From Nostoc sp. CHAB 5844 (lineage in GTDB: Bacteria; Cyanobacteriota; Cyanobacteriia; Cyanobacteriales; Nostocaceae): 64,000 nucleotides of DNA. The stretch covers positions 310,001-374,000 of the forward strand of contig NZ_JAIVFW010000001.1 of the NCBI RefSeq assembly GCF_020829595.1, read 5' to 3'. Below the pieces are notes generated by a model. That model had not been told where the DNA came from and ran no database searches. It saw only the letters and a program-made list of their open reading frames with translations. The position numbers were made by a program, and so were the translations under genes. This document shows positions 27,372-36,450 of this stretch, piece by piece. Within the stretch, counting starts at the first letter, position 1. Each line of letters begins with the position of its first letter.

Positions 27372-28805
27372 ATGTCAGAAAAACACAAATTGATCAGTAA
27401 TTCCGTCTCGATGTTAATCAATAGATTAACACAGGGAGTAATTTCCTTTGTGCTGACTACGGCGATCGCCCGCACTTTGGGAGCATATCAATTAGGACAA
27501 TACTTATTAGCAATTAGCTACTATTATATTTTTGTAAATATTGCCTCTCAAGGCTTGAAAACCTTTTTTACTAGAGAAATTTCTCAAGAACCTGAAGCAA
27601 CCCCAACTTATTTAGTTAGCGGTACTTGTTTACAACTAATTTTTAGCATCATTGCTTATATAGCATTAGTTTTGTTGGTATTTTTACTACCTTATAGCGA
27701 TGATACCGCCAAGATATGCTATGTCATGGGTTTAACAATTATTCCCTTTGCTTTGTCTAATATTACTGAGGCAATTTTCCAAGCTCAAGAGCAGATGCAT
27801 TTGATTACGATATCAACTGTACCGATTTATATACTACGGTTAACAGTAATGATTTGGCTGATGCAACTGAAGTACGGCGTGGAATATCTTGCTGGAATTA
27901 TAGTAGTTTCAGAAACAGTAATTTTAATTATTGAATGGCTGTTAGTAACACGTACAGTCCAAGCAAATTGGGAAATTAAGCCAAATTTTATTTGGCAAAG
28001 TATTAAAGCTTCTATGACATTTTTTGCAATAGAGGGTGTAGGAATTATTGCCAGTCAGTTAGATGTATTGATTTTATCTTTACTAGGTAATGAAGTTTTG
28101 GTTGGGCTTTATGGCAGTGTTGGTCAATTACTTCAACCGTTTACAATTGCAGCTAATAGCGTTAGCTTGGCAGCATTTCCGAGAATGTCGAAAGCTGTGG
28201 ATTCAGGAAAACAAGCACAACGTCAAATTAGCGAAAATATTATTGAAATTTTATTAATCATGGCACTGCCATTTTGTGTTGGGTTATTGTTTGTTGGTCA
28301 GGAATTGCTGTTATTTGTTTATCGCAATCAAGAGTTTGCCCAAGCAACCTTATTTTTACAATTAACTGCCTTAACATTAATTCCTTATCCCTTTATTAGA
28401 GTTTTAGGTGATACTTTATTAGCCAATGGATTGGAGAAGTTTAATTTAATAGAAGTAATTATAACTACTATAACAGGAGGGTTATCTGGTATTTTTTTAA
28501 TTTCTCAGTATAAGTTAGTCGGCGCAGCATTAATGACTATAGTTATGAGTATGAGTGCATTGAGTTTATTTATATATGTTGTGTCCACTCGACTATTTTC
28601 ATTAAATCTCTGGAGAATTTTTCAGCGCCCATTGCTAATTAGCAGTTTAATAGGCTTTGTATTGTTCTTACTGAAACAAGGCAATGTAAACTTTATTTGG
28701 ACATTAGTTATATCTACGGCTACTTATCTATTAATTACTAGCTTTTTAACTATCCAAACTCTAGGTGGAATACAATCAGCTTGGCAAAAAATCGTGAAAA
28801 GATAG
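27372..28805 (+). CDS. polysaccharide flippase (Wzx/MOP superfamily)
   Basis: About 477 residues with 12-14 predicted membrane helices. The N-terminal segment (SVSMLINRLTQGVISFVLTT then AIARTLGAYQLGQYL) is the classic Wzx/PST start, and YFFVNIASQGLKTFFTREIS-like, DVLILSLLGNEVLVGLYGSV and VSLAAFPRMSKAV segments follow, also typical. The ATG at 27372 is preferred over the upstream TTG. It flips lipid-linked oligosaccharides across the inner membrane. It follows the phosphatase-like gene by 36 bp and precedes the PP-loop gene by 30 bp, so the three are almost certainly one transcript. Confidence 0.9.
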   Translation: MSEKHKLISNSVSMLINRLTQGVISFVLTTAIARTLGAYQLGQYLLAISYYYIFVNIASQGLKTFFTREISQEPEATPTYLVSGTCLQLIFSIIAYIALVLLVFLLPYSDDTAKICYVMGLTIIPFALSNITEAIFQAQEQMHLITISTVPIYILRLTVMIWLMQLKYGVEYLAGIIVVSETVILIIEWLLVTRTVQANWEIKPNFIWQSIKASMTFFAIEGVGIIASQLDVLILSLLGNEVLVGLYGSVGQLLQPFTIAANSVSLAAFPRMSKAVDSGKQAQRQISENIIEILLIMALPFCVGLLFVGQELLLFVYRNQEFAQATLFLQLTALTLIPYPFIRVLGDTLLANGLEKFNLIEVIITTITGGLSGIFLISQYKLVGAALMTIVMSMSALSLFIYVVSTRLFSLNLWRIFQRPLLISSLIGFVLFLLKQGNVNFIWTLVISTATYLLITSFLTIQTLGGIQSAWQKIVKR

Positions 28806-28835
28806 TATTGTAGATGTCATATAAATAGAATTATT

Positions 28836-30014
28836 ATGATTATTAAAAATTTTACATTCAGAAAAAATGGGAATTTGTCTGGAATAGGTGCAACGGTAAT
28901 TTGGGAAGAACGCGATCGCCCAGAACAAGAAATATATATTGATACTACCGCCGAATTTGCCGCAGACTTATCATGCAACCCGCACAGTTTTTTAGTAGCT
29001 TGCATCATGGTTGCATTTCATTATGGAGAAAAGCGAATTGCGATAGATGCAGAAATTTGTCCAGAGTTGCGCCAGGGTTTGATTACCGCGATGGGTTGGG
29101 TACGTCACTGGTATAAGTGCGATCGCTCTTTAGTCCAAATTGAAGCTAAAATCCAATCACAGCCAACTACTAACTCTTCAACTCCTAGAGCCGGATTATT
29201 TTTCTCTGGCGGTATTGATGCTTTATCCACACTGCGAAATAATCATCTAAATTTCCCGCCACAGCATCCTAGAGCTATTAAAGATGCCTTAATGGTTTAT
29301 GGTCTAGCAAATACTACTTTAGAAACTTTTGAACAAGCTATAAATTCTCTCAAAAATGTGACTCAAGATGTGGGAGTAACATTAATTCCTGTTTATACAA
29401 ACATTTACTCCCATGTTAAAGATTTAGAATATAGCGATTATAAATTTTGGCGTTATTATTTAGGTGGCGCAGCCTTAGCCGCAATTGGTCATGCATTTCA
29501 CAAACGATTAAACTATGCCTATATTAGTTCTAGCGATCAAATTGCTTATTTAGGCCCTTGGGGTACTCATCCTCTGCTAGATACAAACTATAGCAGCTAT
29601 GATTTGCGAATTCACTATGCAGATATTAATTTATCGAGATTAGATAAAACTAAATTAGTTGCAGAATGGAACGTAGCATTGCAACATTTAAGAGTGTGTG
29701 ATGAGCTAGTTTTACCTGCTGGTTATTTAAACTGTGGTCAATGTCCTAAATGTGTAATGACCATGAGCGCACTTGCAGCTTTGGGTATATTAGATAAAAC
29801 TAACACATTTCCTGCACATGATATAAGTGCAGAGTTATTATTAGCCAAAGGTCGCCCATTTGATCCAGACGAAGAAGCAAATTATCTGGAATTGTTGCCT
29901 TTACTAACAAATAAACAACGTGATGATTTAGTTCGTGCTATTAAGCTTATTAGTTTGCGCTATAGAGTAAAAAATAGTTTGCAAAAGTTAAAACAGACTT
30001 TGAAACTTAAATGA
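28836..30014 (+). CDS. PP-loop ATP-pyrophosphatase-like protein with a CxxCxxC motif
   Basis: A 392-residue protein, third gene of the operon. Residues 1-100 form an N-terminal domain with no name. At about 125 comes GLFFSGGIDALSTL, a PP-loop of the SGGxDS type that binds ATP, with Ala in place of the usual Ser after Asp. Later, LNCGQCPKCVMTMSALAALG gives a C-x2-C-x2-C metal site as in QueC-like and some amidotransferase enzymes. The C-terminus is helical and basic (VKNSLQKLKQTLKLK). PP-loop enzymes adenylate a carbonyl before amidation or thiolation; here the target may be a sugar or lipid precursor handled by the flippase. That is inference. Confidence 0.7.
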   Translation: MIIKNFTFRKNGNLSGIGATVIWEERDRPEQEIYIDTTAEFAADLSCNPHSFLVACIMVAFHYGEKRIAIDAEICPELRQGLITAMGWVRHWYKCDRSLVQIEAKIQSQPTTNSSTPRAGLFFSGGIDALSTLRNNHLNFPPQHPRAIKDALMVYGLANTTLETFEQAINSLKNVTQDVGVTLIPVYTNIYSHVKDLEYSDYKFWRYYLGGAALAAIGHAFHKRLNYAYISSSDQIAYLGPWGTHPLLDTNYSSYDLRIHYADINLSRLDKTKLVAEWNVALQHLRVCDELVLPAGYLNCGQCPKCVMTMSALAALGILDKTNTFPAHDISAELLLAKGRPFDPDEEANYLELLPLLTNKQRDDLVRAIKLISLRYRVKNSLQKLKQTLKLK

Positions 30015-30838
30015 AGAATTCAGAATTCAGAATCAATTAGTGGGGCAAAAAGACCCACCACTGTCTTGAAAAGTTTGCTCAAGTCGAGCCACTGCGTTGC
30101 GGAGGTTCCCTCCGTTGTAGCAAGTGGCGTGGGCGGCTCTGCCACGCCACTTTTCGCTAATTGTAGACCGCGCTCATTGAAAATTTAGCGGGGGTCTTAA
30201 ACCCGCTTATTCATTCGCCACTCACACAGAATTCAATTCCCAATTCTGGCGACTGATCCCTTTTGTGTCACTTTGGGCAGATAAAAATCAATGTAGTAGG
30301 GGGTGGAACAAAGTGAAACCCAACAATGCCAAGCTCTCTGGATGTTGGGTTGAGGCAGGAAACCCAACCTACGCTAAAATTAATGTTTTTGGTAAAAGTC
30401 TTATTATGTAAGCATTGTAGGTTATTCTCTTCCGAAAGTGATTAAAGAACACTACGTTGGACGGGTTTCCCGGCTTGTAGCAAATGGCGTTTGAACGAAG
30501 TGAAACCCGACAATTGCAAAACTTTTGGGGGTTGGGTTGAGGGACGAAACTCAACCTTTGTACGTAAGTTCTGACTCAGCAGTTTATTAGTTTGCAATAC
30601 TTAATATTCGATAAGCTAACAATTAGTAATTCATGTTATTGTGTTTTTCAGCACATATTTTTTGTATCTATATGTGTAAACTGTATTTGCTATGTCAGAT
30701 TGCTACATAAATTTGTGGTAAATCGAGCGCCCAGCAGCATTATTAGTTCTGTTAGGGGATTAACCTTACTTACCAGTTTGGTTATTTGATTTCTTGTAGA
30801 GCAATTAGTCCGCTTCTGCAAACAAATTTGGTTGTTGA
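30015..30838. repeat. repeat-rich intergenic region
   Basis: No gene recognised. It contains a GTAGCAAGTGGCGTGGGCGG-type repeat (30110-30150), a segment at 30157-30222 (CTAATTGTAGACCGC to TTCATTCGCCAC) that recurs almost unchanged at 57857-57925, and hairpins built from AACCCAACA / TGTTGGGTT (30318-30372). All are dispersed, untranslated palindromic repeats. Confidence 0.65.
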
Positions 30839-31033
30839 AACATTCCATTACTACATCCAGTGTCTGGCAACAGGTTAACACCTGAATGTCCGATACAAAC
30901 CCTTAAAGCTTTACAAGAAAAAATTTATCAATCTGCCATCCAAGTAGTTTTTGAGCAGATATTAGCGGTTGAGTACCTAATATTGTCAGCTTCTCGTAAG
31001 TCACTTATTCAAGAGCTATGCACATTTGACTAA
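30839..31033 (+). pseudogene. unrecognised open segment, possible gene remnant
   Basis: A 64-codon open stretch without a start codon: PLLHPVSGNRLTPECPIQTL, KALQEKIYQSAIQVVFEQIL, AVEYLILSASRKSLIQELCT, FD-stop. The amphipathic composition looks protein-like, but I know no family. It lies directly before the monooxygenase island. The next 135 bp (31034-31169) hold a further short frame with no support. Confidence 0.25.
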
Positions 31034-31169
31034 GATGTGTCAGGCTCCGACAAGAGTGAACATATGAGTTTTGAATACTTAGGAATTAGCCGACCTATCG
31101 TAGCAGCAGTCAAACAAATGACGTTGCACCACAAGCCATTAGCTAGACGCATAGAAAAGAAAAAAGCAG

Positions 31170-32534
31170 ATGAGCAAAACACGCCAGTTTCGTTTAGGTG
31201 CATTTATTCAAGCCACTGGACATCATGTTTCCGCATGGCGGCACCCCGATTCACAAGCAGATGCTGGGTTTAATTTCGCGCATTACAAAGAAATTACCCA
31301 GACAGCCGAACGTGGCTTGTTCGATGCAGTTTTTCTGGCAGATAGCCCAGGAGTCTGGGGCGGCGCTCCGGAAACTCAGAAACGCAATGGTAAACTTGTG
31401 CATTTCGAGCCAGTCACTTTGTTTTCGGCCTTGTCTTCTGTAACCCAAAACATTGGCTTTATTGCTACCGCTTCAACCACATACGAAGAACCCTACACCC
31501 TGGCACGTAAGTTTGCCTCTTTGGATTACTTGAGTAATGGTCGGGCAGGCTGGAATGTAGTCACCACAGGTAACGAAAATGCCGCAGCTAATTTTGGTCT
31601 GGAACATCATCCAGAACACAACCAGCGCTATGAACGTGCCGAAGAGTTTGTCGAAGTAGTGAAAGGACTGTGGGATAGTTGGGAAGATGATGCTTTCATT
31701 CGTGACAAAGAATCTGGCATTTATTTTGATCCCAACAAACTGCATACACTCAACCACAAAGGTAAACATTTTTCAGTCAAAGGCCCGTTGAACGTTGGTC
31801 GTCCGCCTCAAGGCTATCCGGTGATTATTCAGGCTGGTGCTTCCGAAGCCGGACGGGACTTAGCGGCGCGTACTGCTGAGGTGATTTTCACGGCTAATCA
31901 AACCCTAGCTGATGCCCAGGAATTTTACGCTGATGTCAAAGGTAGGTTAGCGAAATATGGGCGCTCTCCAGAAGATCTAAAAATTATGCCTGGGGCTTTC
32001 CCTATCATTGGCCGTACTGAAGCAGAAGCCCAAGAAAAATACGAATTCCTGCAATCTTTAATCCATCCCGATGTAGCCTGGGGTATTTTAAAGACCTATT
32101 ACAAAGGTGTCGATTTGTCTAAATATTCTTTAGATGATCTGGCTCCTGAACTGCCCAGTGACACCAACAACAATAAGAGTCGTCTGAAACTAGTTAAAGA
32201 TTTAGCTATTCGTGGCACTTTAACACTCCGCCAGTTGTATCTGGCGCTGGCGACTGCACGAGGTCATCGCACCATACTTGGTACACCTGAAACCATTGCC
32301 GACCAGCTAGAAGAATGGTTCAACAATGATGCAGCAGATGGCTTTAATATCATGCCGCCTATTTTACCCACAGGGTTGGATGACTTCGTTAACTTAGTTG
32401 TTCCTGTCCTCCAAAAACGTGGCCTATTCCGTACTGAATATGAAGGTAGAACCTTGCGTGAAAATCTCGGTCTGCGTCGTCCGGGTAATCAATTTGCCGC
32501 CAAACAACTTGATGAGAGATTGGTGTTGGCATAA
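31170..32534 (+). CDS. NtaA/SnaA/DszA-family FMN-dependent monooxygenase, copy 1
   Basis: A 454-residue luciferase-like (TIM-barrel) monooxygenase. MSKTRQFRLGAFIQATGHH, TAERGLFDAVFLADSP, LDYLSNGRAGWNVVTTGNEN and NVGRPPQGYPVIIQAGAS are hallmarks of the NtaA/SnaA/SoxA(DszA) subfamily, which oxidises nitrilotriacetate, dibenzothiophene sulfone or similar compounds with FMNH2 from a separate reductase. No reductase is adjacent. It is followed after 56 bp by a paralogue with which it shares a 360-bp identical tract (31467-31826). Substrate unknown. Confidence 0.92.
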   Translation: MSKTRQFRLGAFIQATGHHVSAWRHPDSQADAGFNFAHYKEITQTAERGLFDAVFLADSPGVWGGAPETQKRNGKLVHFEPVTLFSALSSVTQNIGFIATASTTYEEPYTLARKFASLDYLSNGRAGWNVVTTGNENAAANFGLEHHPEHNQRYERAEEFVEVVKGLWDSWEDDAFIRDKESGIYFDPNKLHTLNHKGKHFSVKGPLNVGRPPQGYPVIIQAGASEAGRDLAARTAEVIFTANQTLADAQEFYADVKGRLAKYGRSPEDLKIMPGAFPIIGRTEAEAQEKYEFLQSLIHPDVAWGILKTYYKGVDLSKYSLDDLAPELPSDTNNNKSRLKLVKDLAIRGTLTLRQLYLALATARGHRTILGTPETIADQLEEWFNNDAADGFNIMPPILPTGLDDFVNLVVPVLQKRGLFRTEYEGRTLRENLGLRRPGNQFAAKQLDERLVLA

Positions 32535-32590
32535 ATAGGTTTGTTTTTCACGACCGTAAAGCTACCAGTAACGCGCTATAAAAAAAAGAA

Positions 32591-33958
32591 ATGAGCAAAA
32601 CACGCCAGCTTCGTTTAGGTGCATTCATTCAAGCGACCGGACACCATATTGCCGCATGGCGACACCCTGATTCACAAGCAGATGCTGGATTGAATTTCGA
32701 GCATTACAAAGAAATTACCCAGACCGCCGAACGTGGCTTGTTCGATGCAGTTTTTCTGGCTGATAGCCCTAGCCTCCACGACAATAGTGAACCAGAGGTA
32801 CAGCAACGCAACGGTAAATTAGCTAAGTTTGAGCCAGTAACTCTATTTTCTGCACTGGCTCCACTAACCAAACATATAGGCTTCATTGCCACCGCTTCAA
32901 CCACATACGAAGAACCCTACACCCTGGCACGTAAGTTTGCCTCTTTGGATTACTTGAGTAATGGTCGGGCAGGCTGGAATGTAGTCACCACAGGTAACGA
33001 AAATGCCGCAGCTAATTTTGGTCTGGAACATCATCCAGAACACAACCAGCGCTATGAACGTGCCGAAGAGTTTGTCGAAGTAGTGAAAGGACTGTGGGAT
33101 AGTTGGGAAGATGATGCTTTCATTCGTGACAAAGAATCTGGCATTTATTTTGATCCCAACAAACTGCATACACTCAACCACAAAGGTAAACATTTTTCAG
33201 TCAAAGGCCCGTTGAACGTTGGTCGTCCGCCTCAAGGCTATCCGGTGATTGTGCAGGCTGGTGCTTCGGATGTTGGCCGAGAACTAGCAGCGCAGACTGC
33301 TGAAGTTATCTTCACTGCTAACCAAACGCTAGAAGACGCACAGGAATTTTACGCTGATGTCAAAGGTAGGTTGGCAAAATATGGGCGCTATCCAGAGGAT
33401 CTGAAAATTATGCCTGGTGTATTCCCTATCATTGGCCGTACTGAAGCAGAAGCCCAAGAAAAGTACGAGTTCTTACAATCACTGATTCATCCATCAGTAG
33501 CATGGGGTTTGCTCAAAAGTCGTTATAAGGGTATCGACTTATCTGGGTATTCACTCAACGATTTGGCACCACCATTGCCCAGTGATACAAACGGTGGCAA
33601 GAGCCGCCTCAAATTACTGACTGATCTCGTCAATCGCGGCAACCTAACGCTGCGTCAGTTGTATCTCTCTGTTGCTACTGCACGAGGTCATCGCACCATA
33701 GTTGGTAGCCCTGAAAGTATTGCTGACCAGTTAGAAGAATGGTTTAACAACGGTGCAGCAGATGGCTTTAACGTCATGCCGCCAATCTTGCCTACCGGGT
33801 TGGATGACTTCGTTAACTTAGTCGTTCCTGTCCTTCAGAAACGCGGACTTTTCCGTACTGAATATCAAGGCAGTACGTTGCGTGAAAATCTGGGGCTACG
33901 TCGTCCAGTTCATCGTTTTGCCGCCAAAAAAGCCGATGAGAAATTGGTGTTAGCGTAA
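32591..33958 (+). CDS. NtaA/SnaA/DszA-family FMN-dependent monooxygenase, copy 2
   Basis: A 455-residue paralogue of the preceding gene. It differs in the N-terminal active-site loop (SPSLHDNSEPEVQQRNGKLA against SPGVWGGAPETQKRNGKLV) and in the C-terminal half, so it probably has a different substrate range. The middle (32891-33250) is identical to copy 1 base for base. Domain layout is the same: single luciferase-like TIM barrel, C-terminal DQLEEWFNNGAADGFNVMPP segment. The tandem pair with an amidohydrolase behind points to stepwise oxidation then hydrolysis of one compound class. Confidence 0.92.
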   Translation: MSKTRQLRLGAFIQATGHHIAAWRHPDSQADAGLNFEHYKEITQTAERGLFDAVFLADSPSLHDNSEPEVQQRNGKLAKFEPVTLFSALAPLTKHIGFIATASTTYEEPYTLARKFASLDYLSNGRAGWNVVTTGNENAAANFGLEHHPEHNQRYERAEEFVEVVKGLWDSWEDDAFIRDKESGIYFDPNKLHTLNHKGKHFSVKGPLNVGRPPQGYPVIVQAGASDVGRELAAQTAEVIFTANQTLEDAQEFYADVKGRLAKYGRYPEDLKIMPGVFPIIGRTEAEAQEKYEFLQSLIHPSVAWGLLKSRYKGIDLSGYSLNDLAPPLPSDTNGGKSRLKLLTDLVNRGNLTLRQLYLSVATARGHRTIVGSPESIADQLEEWFNNGAADGFNVMPPILPTGLDDFVNLVVPVLQKRGLFRTEYQGSTLRENLGLRRPVHRFAAKKADEKLVLA

Positions 33959-34121
33959 ATCAATTTTTAGCAGATGGTTAAGCCACACCTTTTAAAACGC
34001 TTTTTCTGTAGATCCCCACCCTACAGAATTTAAAAATCGTTGTCATTGACTAATGACAAAGGACAATCCTACGCTCCATTGGATGCTCGGAAAAACCTGT
34101 GATTTTTTGAAGGACAAAAAT

Positions 34122-35660
34122 ATGGTTGAATATAGCAGATTGAAGACTTCGCCCTCTGCCGCAATCAGAGCAACCCTTGATTATCCGGTAATTGACACCG
34201 ACGTTCACACTAATGATTTCACTCCAGCTTTTGAAGATTACATCGCTAATTATGGTGGTGCAAAACTGGTAGACCAATTACGCAAGGCAGAATCTTCTCG
34301 TCTCAACTCTAAGAGCAACGGTAAAGATTGGTATCAACAAACTCCAGAAGAACGTCAGTACAATCGCACAATTCGATCGCCTTGGTGGGCGAGAGTCACC
34401 CGCAATACTTTGGATCTCGCTACTTACACTCTCCCGGCACTGCTCTATGAACGTCAGGCAGAGCAAGGTTCCGACTATTCGGTATTGTTTCCCAATAATG
34501 TCCTCGCACCAGCTGGAGCCAGCCCAGAACACCGTCAGGCACTACAACGTGCAGTCAATCACTATCATGCTGATATCTATCGCAAATATAGCGATCGCCT
34601 GACACCTGTAGCTGGTATCCCCATGACTACACCTCAAGAAGCTATTGAGGAGCTGGAGTTCGCAGTAAAAACACTAGGATTAAAAGTAGCAAATATTCCT
34701 GGTGGTGTGAAACGACCAATTAAAGCGATCGCAGATAAATATCCCGCAGATCAATTCCCAGAAATCGCTAAGTATGCTTCCTACATTGATTTCTACGGAT
34801 TAGATAGCGAATACGACTACGATCCTTTCTGGGCTAAGGCCGTTGAATTAGGCGTACCCATTACTACCCATTACGGTAGCCAAGGTTGGACTGGACGCTC
34901 CTCCATCAGTAACTACATGAACAACCACATCGGTCACTTCGCCGATGGTTCCCAAGCATTTGCTAAGGCGTTGTTCTTTGGCGGCGTTACCAGACGTTTT
35001 CCCCAATTACGCGTCGGGATGCTGGAAGGTGGGTCAGATTGGGGCGCTCACGTCTACATTCATTTAGTGGATCGCTTCTCCAAACGCAATCTCAAGGCAC
35101 TGCAAAACTACAACCCAGAACTCACCAATGCTGATGAGTTATTCGAGTTATTTGAGCGTTTCGGTGGCGAAATTACTCAAGGCTATTCCCTCAGTAAAGA
35201 AGAATTAACCAAGACTGTACTCGGTTCTTCTTTCAGTCGTCATAGCCGTGCGCCAATTGGTAGCGAACTCGAAGATTTTGCCGCCGCAGGAATTGAAAAG
35301 ATTGAAGACATCCGCGATCGCTGGGTGAACAGTTTCTTCTTTGGTTCCGAGTCCGACGATCGCACCATCGCCGCAGCATTCAACAACAAAGCCAATCCAT
35401 TAAATGTCAAAATCAACGCCATCTATTCTTCAGACGTTGGTCACTGGGATGTACCCGATCTCACCTCGCCATTGGCTGAAAGCTGGGATCTCGTGAAAGA
35501 AGGCGTGATTTCTGAAGACGACTTCAAAGCCTATGTATTTGGTAATCCTTACAAGTTCTATACCGAAGCCAACCTCGATTTCTTCAAGGGTACAGCGATT
35601 GAATCTAAGGTAGGTAACATCGAATCCTCACAAGTGGATAAGAGTTTGGTAGTGGCATAA
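34122..35660 (+). CDS. amidohydrolase-family metal-dependent hydrolase (amidohydro_2/ACMSD-like)
   Basis: About 512 residues from the ATG at 34122, which has AAGGA nine bases upstream; a start at 34053 would add 23 unlikely residues. The metal-binding signature is YPVIDTDVHTND near the N-terminus, then PITTHYGSQGWTGR (His), GMLEGGSDWGAHV and the terminal Asp in YSSDVGHWDVPD. This is the amidohydrolase_2 (ACMSD/resorcylate decarboxylase) pattern, enzymes that decarboxylate or hydrolyse aromatic or ring-cleaved acids. Placed 163 bp after the second monooxygenase, it may process its product. Confidence 0.88.
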   Translation: MVEYSRLKTSPSAAIRATLDYPVIDTDVHTNDFTPAFEDYIANYGGAKLVDQLRKAESSRLNSKSNGKDWYQQTPEERQYNRTIRSPWWARVTRNTLDLATYTLPALLYERQAEQGSDYSVLFPNNVLAPAGASPEHRQALQRAVNHYHADIYRKYSDRLTPVAGIPMTTPQEAIEELEFAVKTLGLKVANIPGGVKRPIKAIADKYPADQFPEIAKYASYIDFYGLDSEYDYDPFWAKAVELGVPITTHYGSQGWTGRSSISNYMNNHIGHFADGSQAFAKALFFGGVTRRFPQLRVGMLEGGSDWGAHVYIHLVDRFSKRNLKALQNYNPELTNADELFELFERFGGEITQGYSLSKEELTKTVLGSSFSRHSRAPIGSELEDFAAAGIEKIEDIRDRWVNSFFFGSESDDRTIAAAFNNKANPLNVKINAIYSSDVGHWDVPDLTSPLAESWDLVKEGVISEDDFKAYVFGNPYKFYTEANLDFFKGTAIESKVGNIESSQVDKSLVVA

Positions 35661-35690
35661 GGAACTTCCAAATAAACAACTTCCCAAATT

Positions 35691-35754
35691 CTTGTGGGAT
35701 GGGTGTCCTCACCCGTCCTACATTTAGGGCGGGCTTTCCGGCCCACCCCACAAG
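35691..35754. repeat. imperfect palindrome between the amidohydrolase and alpha/beta hydrolase genes
   Basis: CTTGTGGGAT at 35691-35700 pairs with ACCCCACAAG at 35745-35754; nested GGGTG/CACCC and GGGCGGG/CCCGCCC-like stems lie inside. A relative with GGATGGGCATCTTGCCCGTC lies at 49350-49411. It is a dispersed repeat that may act as a terminator or processing site in the transcript. Confidence 0.5.
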
Positions 35755-35793
35755 ATGTTTCTTTTTCAAACATACACTTGAGGAATTATAACT

Positions 35794-36444
35794 ATGGCTA
35801 TCGAACGCCGCTCTGGTTTATTGCCTTATCTGTTCTCAGCTGTTGCTGAAGATGCTAACAACCCTGCACCTCTGGTTGTGTTTTTGCATGGCGCACGCGA
35901 TCGCGGCAACGATTTAGATGTGCTGCTGAAATGGGGTTTACCTCGTTTTGTGAATGAATCAAGTTCCTTACCTTACTTCTTTTTAGCGCCCCAACTTCCT
36001 GAAGGGCAGACTTGGGTAGAGCGAGAATCAGATGTAATTGCTTTGTTGGATAATTTTATTGGCTCTCGGCCTATCGATCCGTCCCGTGTCATCTTATCTG
36101 GATTCAGCTTAGGCACGGCTGGGGCTTGGCATATTGCCGCTTCCCATCCTGGTCGGTTTGCTGGTTTAGTAGCAGTCTCCGGCCGTGTACCCAAAACGTT
36201 AGAAGCAACCCAACTAACTGCACTCAAGGAAATTCCTATCCAAATATTCCAAGGGGCTAAGGACGAAAAATTGTCAGTTGAAGATGCACAGCAGATTGTC
36301 GATACCTTGCGAGCAGCAGGCGGTACAGTAGATTTTACAGTACTCCCTGAAGGCGATCATTTTATTGCCGATGAAGTGTACAGTGACCCGAAATTGCAAC
36401 AGTGGCTAGTTTCACAGAGCCGTCGCGCTTCTGTAGCTGTCTGA
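35794..36444 (+). CDS. alpha/beta hydrolase, carboxylesterase/phospholipase type
   Basis: A 216-residue single-domain hydrolase with a GAGGAA ribosome site. Nucleophile elbow GFSLGTAGAWHIA (Ser in GxSxG), oxyanion LVVFLHGARDRGND, acid AKDEKLSVEDAQ and catalytic His in PEGDHFIADEVY form a complete triad. No signal peptide, so it acts in the cytosol. The closest type is the feruloyl-esterase/PHB-depolymerase-like group of small esterases. In this cluster it may hydrolyse an ester or lactone intermediate made by the monooxygenases; that role is inferred from position. Confidence 0.88.
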   Translation: MAIERRSGLLPYLFSAVAEDANNPAPLVVFLHGARDRGNDLDVLLKWGLPRFVNESSSLPYFFLAPQLPEGQTWVERESDVIALLDNFIGSRPIDPSRVILSGFSLGTAGAWHIAASHPGRFAGLVAVSGRVPKTLEATQLTALKEIPIQIFQGAKDEKLSVEDAQQIVDTLRAAGGTVDFTVLPEGDHFIADEVYSDPKLQQWLVSQSRRASVAV

Positions 36445-36450
36445 GGCATT

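Noticed and set aside
30592-30789. 65-codon frame in the intergenic repeat region
   Set aside because: No ribosome site and no homology-like motif; Cys/Phe-rich random composition.
31037-31273. 78-codon frame overlapping the start of the first monooxygenase
   Set aside because: The second half overlaps the monooxygenase in another frame; the first 40 codons have no recognised family.
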